A stretch of 64,000 bases of DNA from positions 1,619,501 through 1,683,500 of the forward strand of contig NC_088310.1 of assembly GCF_910592395.1 (NCBI RefSeq), given 5' to 3'. This DNA is from Lineus longissimus (Eukaryota > Nemertea > Pilidiophora > Heteronemertea > Lineidae). The notes under the pieces were generated by a model. The model saw only the letters and a list, made by a program, of their open reading frames with translations, had not been told where the DNA came from and did not search any database. A program made the position numbers and the translations under genes. Below, piece by piece: positions 34,100 to 45,200 of this stretch. Position 1 is the first letter of the stretch. Each line of letters opens with the position of its first letter.

Positions 34100-35697
34100 A
34101 TGCATTTATCAACAGCACTTCTGGTTTTATTGGTTAACTGTTCGTTGGGGGCATTTAACCCCTTATTTAACTCGTATACAACCTTGTACACTCAACTAGG
34201 TCGGATAAGGGGGACCAGGGAGATGTTTTTCTACGCCGGAAACGTGCATAAAATCGATGTGTTCAGGGGAATACCATTCGGAGAGCCGCCGACAGGCAAT
34301 CGGAGATTCACGAAGCCGGTGTCCAGAGTGAGATTTGACGAGACTTTCAACGCTACGGAGTTCGGTGATGCCTGCATACAGGATCGGCTTGGGTCGAGCC
34401 CCGATCCTATGGTTCATAGTAACATGAGTGAGGACTGTTTGAATCTGAACATCTATGTCCCCGTCGACAACCCTACCAACATGTCCCACAAGAAGGCTGT
34501 CATGGTCTATATTCACGGTGGAGGTTGGGCCCGTGGTGCTGGCATGTTGGTAAACGGAGCGCCACTGGCGGGATACGGCGGAGTTGTAGTGGTTACGTTC
34601 AACTATCGCTTAGGGGTGTTTGGATTCCTGTGCACGGGCGATGACAACATTCCCGGGAATGCTGGGAGCTTTGATCAGGTCCTTGCGATCAAATGGGTAA
34701 AGGACAACATAGGAGATTACGGAGGAGATCCCGATCGAATAACAATATTTGGGAACTCTGCTGGAGGCGTGGCTGTGATCCACCACTCAATCTCGCCACT
34801 GTCAGCAGGACTTGGCTTGTTTCAGCGGGCTATATCTATTAGTGGCACCCCGATATCAGCTGCTCCAAATCGGAAGAAACCTGTGCCGAGTCCATTATCA
34901 AAGGTACAGAGACTTGCAACAGATCTGGGTTGCTATGACAAATCCGACACGCTAGATTCAAATAAGATGGCGGAGTGCCTACGAGAGAAGCCCTTTGATG
35001 AAGTCCTTAAGTCCAGCGGGAATATCCCTGGCTGGTACCCTGTTGTTGATGGTGATTTTATCCCCGAGGATCCGGCGAATGTGTTAGAAGACAACACCAT
35101 CCCAAAATTCTCCAGTCTTACTTCGATTGATTTGATGGTGGGATCTAACAGTGCGGATGGCGACGGTGGATTCAATATGCTGGTGAGAAGTGGGACTCTC
35201 GCGAGTGCAGAGAGTGACCCTCCGAAATTCTACCTGACGAAACCTGAGCTAGCAGAGGTGATTGAGAAGTACTTCCAACTGGTACCAAATGAGGAAGGTG
35301 TTGTTAAGGCGGTACTTCATGAATATGTCCCTTCTTATGGTAACATGACTGCTTTCGAAGGCCGCAACATCATGGTTGATCTCCTTTCTGATAATATGTA
35401 CATCATGGCATCAATAGCAACTGCTCGTGTCCACGCAAAGATGTTATCAGACCACCTACAAAGGTCAATCACGGCCAAAACGTTCCTGTATTTCTTCGAT
35501 TACGTAAGTCCGCTCAAGAACTCTCAATGGCGGCCTGAAAAGGCTGGACACACGGCCGAGCTTTCCTTCATTTTCAAAGATGCCGCATTGGAAGAGACGA
35601 ATAGCTTGCTGAATATAGCGACAGCCAATGTCTCTGACAGTGATAAGGATGTTAGCGAAGCTTTACTGGGTTACTGGAGCAACTTTGCAAAGTTTGG
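34100..35697 (+). CDS. Esterase H: catalytic-type carboxylesterase exon without a private anchor exon
   Basis: A 532-codon exon ends at GG/GTAAGT, phase 2. It has a signal peptide (~1-17), R-G-I-P-F-G-E-P-P, S-E-D-C-L-N-L-N, H-G-G-G-W (139-143), nucleophile Ser220 in G-N-S-A-G-G (Asn replaces Glu), Asp353 in S-A-D-G-D and His484 in K-A-G-H-T-A-E-L. The triad is complete. Several N-glycosylation sites are visible (N-A-T, N-M-S, N-M-T). The 513 bp to gene I contains no second exon. The nearest family acceptor is 2.4 kb downstream at 38070, which would give 686 residues. Read-through of the donor ends at TAA. Its 5' part was copied into chimera F. Confidence 0.85.
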
Positions 35698-36210
35698 GTA
35701 AGTGTTAATCTTTGAAGATGGCTGACCGTTACATGTATTTTCTATTTGTACTCTTGTGATGAGAGGCTCGCTGTGTATGGCCATGGCAGTTGATTTATCG
35801 CAGCCGGCTGCTAACTAACATGCCGCATGAGAAAAAGCTGCCAACGGGGCTCAAATCTTTGACATTTGAAACTATTCAATGACTGTTCATATTGTGACTT
35901 GATTTTGACCCATCTTTTCCATTACTGATTGTTATCTTGTACATATCGTGTATATGGCTGTTGACATTGTATATAGCCACGCGAAAATATTCTCTTTGAA
36001 CAATTATTATTCAATGTCAATACCGCATATCAGGTCACTCGGTCTAGCAGTTGGTGAATGTTTTGGGCGGCGGAACTCTCTTCTTCCCGTCTGTGCGGAT
36101 TTGGTACATTGAGGTGCTTCTGTGAGAGTACCTAGTCCAGAGGTACCCACCGTCTTCACACTTGAAAAGGATTCAAATGTTATGAGACTTTGTGAAGGTG
36201 TACATTCAAG

Positions 36211-38532
36211 ATGATTCCAGTGGGGGTGTTTCTTCTCCTGTACGTGTGTTCGATGGTCGCAGGCCAAGAGAACCCACTGATGATAGGTAACACAACGGTT
36301 AACACAAAAATCGGGCCTATCTTTGGATTGAAGGAATTCATCGTCACAGAACAAAAGAGGCACGAGCTGTACGTGTTTAGGGGGATACCGTACGCGAAGC
36401 CGGCAACAGGTGACGCCAGGTTTAAGAAGCCTGTTCCGATGGCGCCGTTTTCGACCCTATTCCAAGCGACCAAGTTCGGAGACTCCTGTTACCAGGACGA
36501 AAGCACTGCCGTGTTTACCTTCTTCGGCGGTTATGAGCCTTTGCAACATAAGAACGTCAGTGAGGACTGTCTGTATCTCAATATTTACGCTCCTGTTGCA
36601 GCGACAACGACTAATCAAAAGGCTGTGATGGTTTACATTCACGGCGGGCGGTGGATGAAAGGATCTGGCCAGTCTTTCTCTGGCTGGGCTGTTACTGCGG
36701 GAGGTGATGTCTTGGTGGTTACGTTCAACTATCGTCTCGGGCCGCTTGGATTCCTTAGCACGGGGGATTCAAATGGAAAAGGGAACTACGGATTGTTCGA
36801 CCAGGCATTAGCTCTGAAGTGGGTCAAGGATAACATTGCTAGCTTTGGAGGTGATGTGAATCGGATAACAATCTTTGGTGAATCGTCTGGTGGTGTTGAT
36901 ACTGCTCTACATGCAATGTCTCCAGTGAGTGTGGGTCTGTTCCAACGCGCCATCCCACAAAGTGGAAGTGGTTTGTCGTCTCTTCCGTTTTCCTTTTCAA
37001 TCAGAGATGACCCAGCCGCCTATGCAAAGGGACTTGGGCACCTACTCTCATGCAACACCACTGACACAGCCAAGCTTATGACCTGTTTCCGGTCGAAATC
37101 TGCTGCCGATATACACAGATATGGCGCCGAAGCGTATGCCAGCATACCGAGCAAGTTAACTCTAGAGCGGGGCATTGGCCCTGTGGTGGATGGCGACTTC
37201 GTCCCGAGTCGCCCGACCGGACTCTTCTTTGACACAAACGCCAAAGGCTTCAGCAACTTTCCCAATGTTGACCTACTGATAGGATCCAACAGTGCAGATG
37301 GCGATAATGGCTTCCAGAACTTAGCAAGTAAAGGCAATTGGTCCGGTGCTCCGAACTATTACCTTACCAAAGACAACCTGACCTCTATCATGACAGGATA
37401 TTTCTCTGCCTTGCCGAATTCTGAACGCGTGACAAAAGCTGCTCTACAATACCTTTACCCGGTGGGCGATATAACCGACGAGGAAAGAAGGAACCTGATG
37501 GTTGATATGGTCACCGATGATATGTTCACCATGCCAGCTATAGCCACTGCACAGGTCCACGAAAGAATGGGAAAAGGGACCAAGACGTACCTGTACCATT
37601 TCGACCAAGTCAACAAGCTGTTCGCCTCAAGTGTCAGACCAGGAAAAGCACCTCACGCCGGTGAACTTACCTATCTATTTGGTTGGGTCGCCCTCAACGA
37701 GACACTTGCCTTCCTGAACAGAAACCCACCATCCCCCATCCCTGAGGTGGATGTGGAGATTAGTAAGGCAATGATTATCTATTGGACCAACTTCGCCAAA
37801 TATGGGTACGTTTACCTTACTTTCAGTGGGTGTCTGTCACTCACTTACCGGACCCAAAAGATACCCAAGTTTACTTTGGTCAATGAAGTGCTGCAACATG
37901 TAATCGTCCCTACATTGGTGTAAAGGTAACGCCCACTTTATTTCAGACATGAGGCGAGGTATGTCTTGAAGAAACACAAATGGTACCATCAGTGAATCAA
38001 CGACCCCTTGTTGCAAGAAAACCCCTTACAACCAACGTTTACACTCGCTTTATCTTTGCATCTTTGCAGGAATCCAAATGGTAACACAAGTGACCCCTCC
38101 ACCATCTCTTCCCTCCCGATGTGGCCAGAATTCTCGCTGGACAACCAACAATATCTCGACATCGGCTCAAACTCTACCAACCTTCTGCTGACGGCAAAGA
38201 AAGACCTGCGGGCCAAGCAAGCATCATTCTGGCTCGACTACCTCCCGTACGTCCTCAACCAGAGCTGTCCAGTGCCGTCAACTACTGCTGCACAGTCTCC
38301 TTGCCCGACGTGCCCTCCTATCATGGACCAATACATAGGATATCTCAGGATCACTGTGAGCCAGGCTCAGGCTGTTATTGTGACCTTCGCCGTGCTTACT
38401 GCGTTCTTTGGCTGTCTCACCCTAATCCTCTTGTTTGCCTGTTGCGCTATGAAAAGGAAGTTAAAGGCAAGGGGTGAAAAAGATGAGGCGCCATCTCACT
38501 CTAACCCGGCCTTCTCTTCAATGAGTAACTGA
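36211..38532 (+). CDS. Esterase I: membrane-anchored catalytic-type carboxylesterase with the downstream anchor exon
   Basis: Exon 1 is 36211-37805 and exon 2 is 38070-38532 (phase 2; 685 residues; intron 264 bp). It has a signal peptide (1-18), S-E-D-C-L-Y-L-N, oxyanion H-G-G-R-W (144-148; the third Gly is Arg), Ser225 in G-E-S-S-G-G, Asp363 in S-A-D-G-D and His482 in K-A-P-H-A-G-E-L. The triad is complete. Its donor is GTACGT, not GTAAG or GTGAG, so read-through adds 38 residues to a TAA at 37921 instead of stopping at once. Exon 2 has the family linker (F-W-L-D-Y-L-P-Y), C-P-T-C-P-P, a transmembrane helix and a ~30-residue cytoplasmic tail, longer than those of A and B. I is the nearest user of this exon; D, E, G and H may share it. 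Confidence 0.85.
38070..38532 (+). CDS. Putative shared (constant) membrane-anchor exon of the D-I esterases
   Basis: The acceptor TTTGCAG is followed by G that completes the split Gly codon of every upstream esterase exon. The exon encodes 153 residues: G-N-P-N-G-N start, an N-glycosylated linker, K-K-D-L-R-A-K-Q-A-S-F-W-L-D-Y, four Cys before the membrane, a helix around residues 103-125 (AVIVTFAVLTAFFGCLTLIL) and a polar tail ending F-S-S-M-S-N with no obvious C-terminal PDZ motif. It is the only such exon between 26.1 and 64 kb. Use by I is almost certain; use by D, E, G and H is inferred from conserved donors, identical phase and the lack of any alternative acceptor exon. Confidence 0.7.
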
Positions 38533-38550
38533 AGGCAAAGGTTAGCAGTA

Positions 38551-38728
38551 TAGTAGAACCTCTCTACTAAGGACACCCTCGGGACTGACAAGTGTTGTCC
38601 TTAATAGAGAGGTGTCCTGATTAGAGAGGTCAAATTGAATGGAAAGAACCAATTTGGGACCAAAACTAGTGTCCTTAATAGAGAGGTTGTCCTTGATAGA
38701 GAGGTGTCCGCTAAGGGAGGTTCTACTG
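38551..38728. mobile_element. MITE with Tc1/mariner-pogo-like ends (178 bp)
   Basis: Near-perfect terminal inverted repeats (tagtagaacctctctactaa against the complement of the 3' end, cagtagaacctcccttagcg) are flanked by TA on both sides (38549-38550, 38729-38730). Inside are several copies of a gtccttaatagagaggt motif. The ends resemble non-autonomous pogo/Tigger-type elements. It has no coding capacity and sits 19 bp after the stop codon of the anchor exon, so it is probably part of that 3' UTR or just beyond it. Confidence 0.8.
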
Positions 38729-39187
38729 TACTTCATTCGGGCTATATGTTCTAATTAATGAAGTATCTGTTAAAATAGATATTACTGATACACCTATCAC
38801 GACTTTCTCTCAGTTCGTGTACTCGTCAAGCCCATTAACTACGATTCTATACCGCGACTAACCTTATCTTATCTTAGGTTTCATTTCGCTGTTGCGGCTC
38901 ACTCTCCCCAGATGGTCGCCCCTGCCCCTGTTCTCATCAATTGATCAGGCTAGTTCTTGACAATGCAACCAGAGCGCGCTCATTGATCCCGTCACTCACA
39001 CCAATAACATGAATTCGATTCAAACGCTGGGGCACTCGGCAGTTAGTCAGAGTCAATTTATTCACTCGCTTCTTTGCAGTGCCGTACAACGCTAGTTTAA
39101 GTTTCTTTACGGATTGTACAAAGGTCCCTCCAAACTCCTAGATTAAGGAGGATTAGGGATTAAGTCAGGTTTAATATCACCAATAGG

Positions 39188-39236
39188 ATGACACGGATTT
39201 ACGCTCTCCTGGCTGTAGCATTGCTGGTAACTCAAG
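39188..39236 (+). CDS. Candidate signal-peptide first exon of an unidentified secreted protein
   Basis: ATG followed by 15 codons gives MTRIYALLAVALLVTQ, then one base of a split codon and a GTAGGG donor. A short hydrophobic leader ending at a phase-1 donor is typical of animal secreted-protein first exons. I found no following exon that I could support in the window, so the gene body may lie far downstream or the call may be false. Confidence 0.35.
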
Positions 39237-39239
39237 GTA

Positions 39240-42200
39240 GGGAGACATTTCAATTGGTAGAAATTCAATTCCAGTATTGGGAATTCTTGTCAATTGGACA
39301 CACGAAAGATATAGAAAAGTAAACACAGATTTTCTGAGATATCTACTAATCGTTGGGCTTAGACATTTAACTGAAAGATAACTATCGGAAGATGCCTTCG
39401 GCTATCTCAAAAGCTTGTCATGATTTAAAATATGTCAGACTATTCTAAAATAATTCAGACGCTTGTACATGTAATTCATAGAATATACGATATTACCTGT
39501 CCCTTTATCTTAACAACAAAGTAATGTTCGAGCAAGTTCATATCCGATATAATATCTAACAAGATTGAAATATGTTGGCATATTTGGCCGCGATCTGTAT
39601 CGTCACGGGAGGCCCGCAGGAAACTTGCGCTCTCTCAGGGAGTCGCCCTCTCCATCACTCCGTCGGGGAGTCGAATCTCGGCCCTCAGCCCCGGTTCACA
39701 CTGATCGAGGCGCCGATCTTTATAATGATTGCCCACTGCGCACTTTGCCCAGTTCCTCCATATTTCCGCTCCGAACTGCTGCGTTCCACAAGCTATTAAG
39801 CAGACTATCGTTTCGCAAATACAAGTTTTTTTCAGAATTTGAAATAACCGGGCTGCCTGACAGCTGATATCGGAAGTAGACCACAAATAATACCATGTTA
39901 AATTGTTCTTCTTTGTAGACTTCGTGCAACTTTCGCATCAGAAACTCATCTCCCAATAGTATCCTGACATTAATCGGATCTTCAATCCCCTGAAAAGCCG
40001 CTGACATATGTATTCTTGTTATCATGACTTCCATTAGTTGATTTGAAAAAGTGTAGTCTCGTGAAGGCACGTCTTGGTTTGTCGCCAGAAATCACTCATT
40101 TTTTGCTCGTGCAGATATATTAACCAATTCACTAATTCCTTTTCAAATTAACTTCCTTAGATTTCCCCTCTCCGATATTACATTTTTCATCAGACGCCAG
40201 CTCTCGAACTCTGATGAATGAACGAATGAATTCGGAGATATGCATTTACTTCAAAACTGTATAGAGTAAATTACTGTTTTGAGCCTACGCATGTACGTAA
40301 CAGATCTGGTCAAAGTGGCAATTTCATGACTTTACCAGTCATGACATTTCTCCTTCTATGACAAAACGGGCATTTTCTGGCATTCTGTTACGTTGAAAAG
40401 GTACATTCAGTTTTCATCGAACATTTCGAAGTTTTTAACAAAACCATACAACCATAGTTACTGTAAGAAACATCCTGTTACTACCAGGCATGGGGAAACC
40501 ATTGCCTGACATCGTGGCTCGAGGAAGGGTATGGCAATGGAGAAAAAACCTAGAGAGAGAACTACTCGACCTATATGCTTGAATAGATAGTTCAGTGTTG
40601 CAGACGATCATGAAAAACTCAGGTTGGACAGGGCGAGGTGTACTTGTACGACTACGTGGCTATTATCGGTTAATTTCGTTGCGTTAATGACCAATCGTCT
40701 GATCGAAATATGACTAAAGAGGTCCAGTGTGCATATCGACCGCCGCTTCTCGCCATCGAAGTCTAACATTTGTATTGGCGGACACTATTCGCCACCAGAT
40801 CACCAATGGAAACAGAGTCAACTATTGCCTCCGTCCCGTCGGTAAACAATGGCAATCACTCCCAATGATTACATTATGTATAGTTAACATGCTAGTGAGT
40901 TCCCAGCGGACTCTCACCTGACACGTCCACTGAGTGCAAAATAATGGTTACGATCTCAGCCTGCTATGAAAAGTGTTAGGAAAATACAAAATATTGGAAC
41001 AAGCTGAAGCCAGTAGTATGAGAAGTGTTAAGATCAAGCCAGAAATGAAAATGTTAGGCTAAATACAACATATCGGATCGAAGCAAGCAGTAAAGATATA
41101 ACACCAAACACAACATATTGAATACAAGCTCGAGTCTGATACGAAAAGGGTAGGGTAGATAATACAACATTATTGGATGCAAGCTCTAGCCAGCTATGAA
41201 AAGTGTTCTCTATCTACGGTTGACAGGTTCCATCGTCATCGATCGTAACCGTGACTGATGCATCGATCAATTCGATTAGACGACAACAATCGATCAAATT
41301 TGGTTCAGAATGCCCTGAAAACCAATTCAATGTGTTGTTGTGCCACCATAGTCCACGATATCATACCATATTTTATTCAAGTCAACTACAATGTCTTTCA
41401 AGTCCACAATATTGCCATCCAAGCGCATCAGCATAATAGTTTTTTTACCTTACAAACTCTGGCATCGTGATATGCCAAATGATGGTGCCAGTCAGATGGA
41501 CACAACCGTGACACGAACAAAGATGAGCTCATCTTGGAGGGAAAGCAATATCCTCCTCGACATGACCGATTACCTGAAGTGGGTGTTAGAGCACAAACAG
41601 TTACAGAAAGTCGATGAGAGTGACAAAACACAGTGTGTTACCTTAATGTGTACCATCACTGCAATTTCCTTATTAGCTGATTGAGCAAGACTCGTAATAA
41701 TTCGAAGTCAAACAAATGGAGGTGTTTATTTTTTATGACAAAAATCAAGCAACATTGCAGCCAGCCAAAAGGTGCGAGATAGCAATTGGGAGCCAATTTG
41801 TCTTGTAAAACCCATATTGCAGAACTTGACAACTAAGGCTAGATAACATCCTGAATAGTATTGCTTCCACATTCTTTATCAAGCCTTGGTAATACCCAAT
41901 ACTACCGACATATTTCGACTTTGTATAGCTTCCAACTTTCTCTGTGATGCTGGGGTACAAGTCAGCGCATTCGAACTCGCAAGCCGGCGTATTATCTCGA
42001 AGCTGCGATTGATCATTAAACAGGAGCACGGTTCGTGACCAGGAGCCAGCGGCCGGCATGATTGCTTCGTGTTCGGCTATGACTAAACTATAGTTCCGGC
42101 TCGCATCCTTCAGAGGACAAACGCTGCGTTTTATTGGAGTTGGATCTAATCATGGAAGTAATGAAAGAGCTTATTAGAACCATCAGCGATTACAAAGTCC

Positions 42201-45200
42201 GATGGTTTAAAAGACACCGAGACAGCAGTGATGAGGACCACGCGATGCTGCGTCTTGGCCGCGGGCACACTCATGATTCCCTGGCCGCTCTTGTACTCTG
42301 GATCCTGAACCAGCTTTGTTCAAACACAGAACAAGTGCTTGTTGATTCCGCCGTTAAACGCCTATTGTGAAGAATCGTATTTAGAAAATGAGTGAACGTC
42401 TCATATTGCGGCCAAGAATTAGAAAAAACCGGAGTATATAACGCTGCGGCCGATGCTACTAGCCAAAGTTGCTTGTAGCAGCGTATACTCAGAGTCCATA
42501 TATATTCAAAGTTCATTGTAACACAACATACATGTATTGCGAATTATCACCCCACAGCAACAATGTTTGAGATAGCGAATTATCATCCCAACAGCGACAT
42601 TGTTCTGCTATCTGTAACAACATCAAAATGCAAGTACATCGTACTTCCTATTCCCGACGAGGGAATCAAGGAGTGATGATGCTGTCAATATTTGATAAAT
42701 ATCACCGCTCATGTGTAAACCTCTATCTGCTCATGAATATTGCACATGTGACATGTCTGTTGTTGCCAATCCCATAATATCGTGTTGACAATGTTTTTTA
42801 TTTTGATGGTACTCCGACCAAGCAGTGCGACTGTTCTGATGAGAAAATGAAAAATGATTCCCACGGCATTTTCGTTCCCCATTAGCGAAAAATTGAACTG
42901 TAAATGTCCAGGGGCGTTTTAATCACCTGGCTGTAAATATTTCATGATATGGAATCAAAGGTTTCAGTCGGGAGTGTGACGCATCAGAGGCAATGTATAG
43001 GATGTGGTGAAAACAGTATCGCGACGCATTACAAAAAATCTGCTCTTTATCTTACGTTTCAACATCATTAGTCGTTGCACTGATACCACCTTATACTACA
43101 TGTAGTATATAGTACATATCAAATGTTTTACTGAACTTTAATTCATCCTAAAAGTACATGTCATGCCTCTAGCCAATGTGACAGTACATATGACATCCAG
43201 CATAAGCTTAAATGTCATTACTTCTATCCGTAATGTTAGCGCAGCTTCCATTTGTACTTTAAGGAGATACAAAATAGGCAAAACGGGAACATAATACTCA
43301 AAGTTAAAACGAATATTTAAATCTTCCTGAGGCTTTATTCAAAACTCCCAAAATCCCTGCCTCAGTCCTCCACATAGCAACTAACTCCCAGATTCTACGC
43401 GATCCTGGCGGAACCGCGTGGCATATCAAATGCTAAGCTTTAAAGCCTGAGACGCGGAGCTGCAGTCGGGAATTTAACTTAGCCCTGGGGCAACAAGTAT
43501 TCGCTGACAAGCTGCAATCATTTCGTGTCCTAAAGGTATGTGTTTGAGATTGCCAAAGATTGTCGCATGATTAGATCTACCCGATAGCGACACTTTAGTA
43601 AGTAGGAATGATATCTGTAATCAATGGGAAATGCTATATGCATGCGGATTACATAGCTACTAAAGAAATGAGCTGGGTAACGGAAGCATTTTGGTAGCAT
43701 TATTTACTTGTATCACAAAATTGAAAATATTGAAAAATTGCATCGCTAAATTAATAATTTGACAACTCCTTTCTTCAACTGAAAATCAATGTCAAGGAAC
43801 CGAGTTGGATATTTGCTTGAATGTTTAAGGCAAGTATGGGTTTCATTAATTATTCAACGATCTTTTTTTCTATTACACCCACAAGGTATCTTATACATTT
43901 AGAGTGAAACAAAAGCAGACATCATGCTGTACGTTTCATTGCTTTTGAACGTGGTCAAGTCGACTGTTTTAAAAAGTCCAATGGCCTCACCAACAGTCGT
44001 CTATAACAGACGTTCACGTTTGTCAGCAGGTCCAATCCACATATCAACATAAAAGAGCAGAAGAAAACAGATAGGGAAGTAAAGCTAGATAATGGAATAC
44101 TATAAAGAAAATAGCGAGGAAGAAAATCAAGAGAATTATCAGATGGAGGAAGAACTATAGAGTAGGAACAAATGATAGACAGATCAGCTGCTCTTTGATC
44201 CGCTTCGCATGTAGGATGAATCAACAAAGATTGTGCGCTATATCTATCTACGAAATGGTTTTTGTTAAAGGAGGATATCATTTGGAGGAAGATTTACAAA
44301 AATCTTTGTAACATAGGATGACTTTTTATTCGATTGTGTGTTCTGAATCCACAGATACCGCAGATCGAGGTTTCGTCGTTTGAGCTTTTGGAGCCGTCGT
44401 TTTGGGTAACGTAGGCCAAGTGATCTTAGAGTGCATGGTTGGGGTGGAGTACAGATGAGATAAGTAATGAAGAGCGGCAACACGAAATACGTTTATCAAT
44501 GAGGTAAATCAGGGAACATGAACTGATTGAGAGGATTATTTACAAGACATACGCCTTATAGATGTACATGTATCTTCACAAAACCTGAAGGGAAAGCGTT
44601 TTGATAATTTGTCAAGTATTTATGTTTTGCTAGAAACATACTGCCACGACAGAACCAAGCTTCCAACACTTCTCCAACAGTCGGTGGTGGAGGAGTTACT
44701 GGTCAGAAATGGGCAGAGCCGCTCCTTGCCTAACGGCCTTCTCCATCCTGCAGGCACTGCTGCAAGAAACTGTGACTCCTTGATCCTGACCACACGCTTT
44801 ATGGTCGCCAACAATGTAAGCATAGACCATCTACTATTATTCATTAAACATCTTCTTGGCGGCCGATGTCTGAATAATTCTGCTGATGGCCGGCAAACGC
44901 TTTTATTCAAGGTACGATGGATTTTGTTGTCAGAAACATGGCAGCGTGGATAGCATCATAGCATGTAGCTACAGGTTGCTAGGGTGTGGTCCTTGCAAGG
45001 CGAAGCTTGACATCGCACGCCAGCGACACGAATCCACATCATTTGCAGTAACAAGTTTCATTTACTCGACATTCGCTAAACAACTACTGTTTTATTTGTG
45101 CGTGTCATTCTTGTCTAATGTTAGTTGTCCATGCTCCCTTGCATGAACCCGAGCTAGCAATGATGCTTAGACTAAGCTGGTTTTCCAGTTTCCGTGTTGC

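Larger units (their letters stand above)
31098..34551 (+). repeat. Tandem duplication 2, copy 2 (3454 bp)
   Basis: Second copy of the unit at 27648-31097. It contains the D-like 3' half of F, the spacer with the inverted block, gene G, and the 5' part of H. The parental order was probably D-E/G-H. Confidence 0.9.

Noticed and set aside
39655-39700. tRNA-derived SINE (gagtcgaatctcgg resembles a B box)
   Set aside because: No A box at the right spacing, no poly(A) or simple-repeat tail and no target duplication could be found.
39572-39799. 75-codon frame with hydrophobic start (MLAYLAAICIVTGG)
   Set aside because: There is no splice or promoter support, and the overlapping frames in other phases and on the other strand are equally open. 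It looks like a GC-rich repeat fragment rather than a gene.
44609-44953. 114-codon plus-strand frame
   Set aside because: It starts without ATG, has no motif and has an equally open frame on the minus strand; treated as chance.
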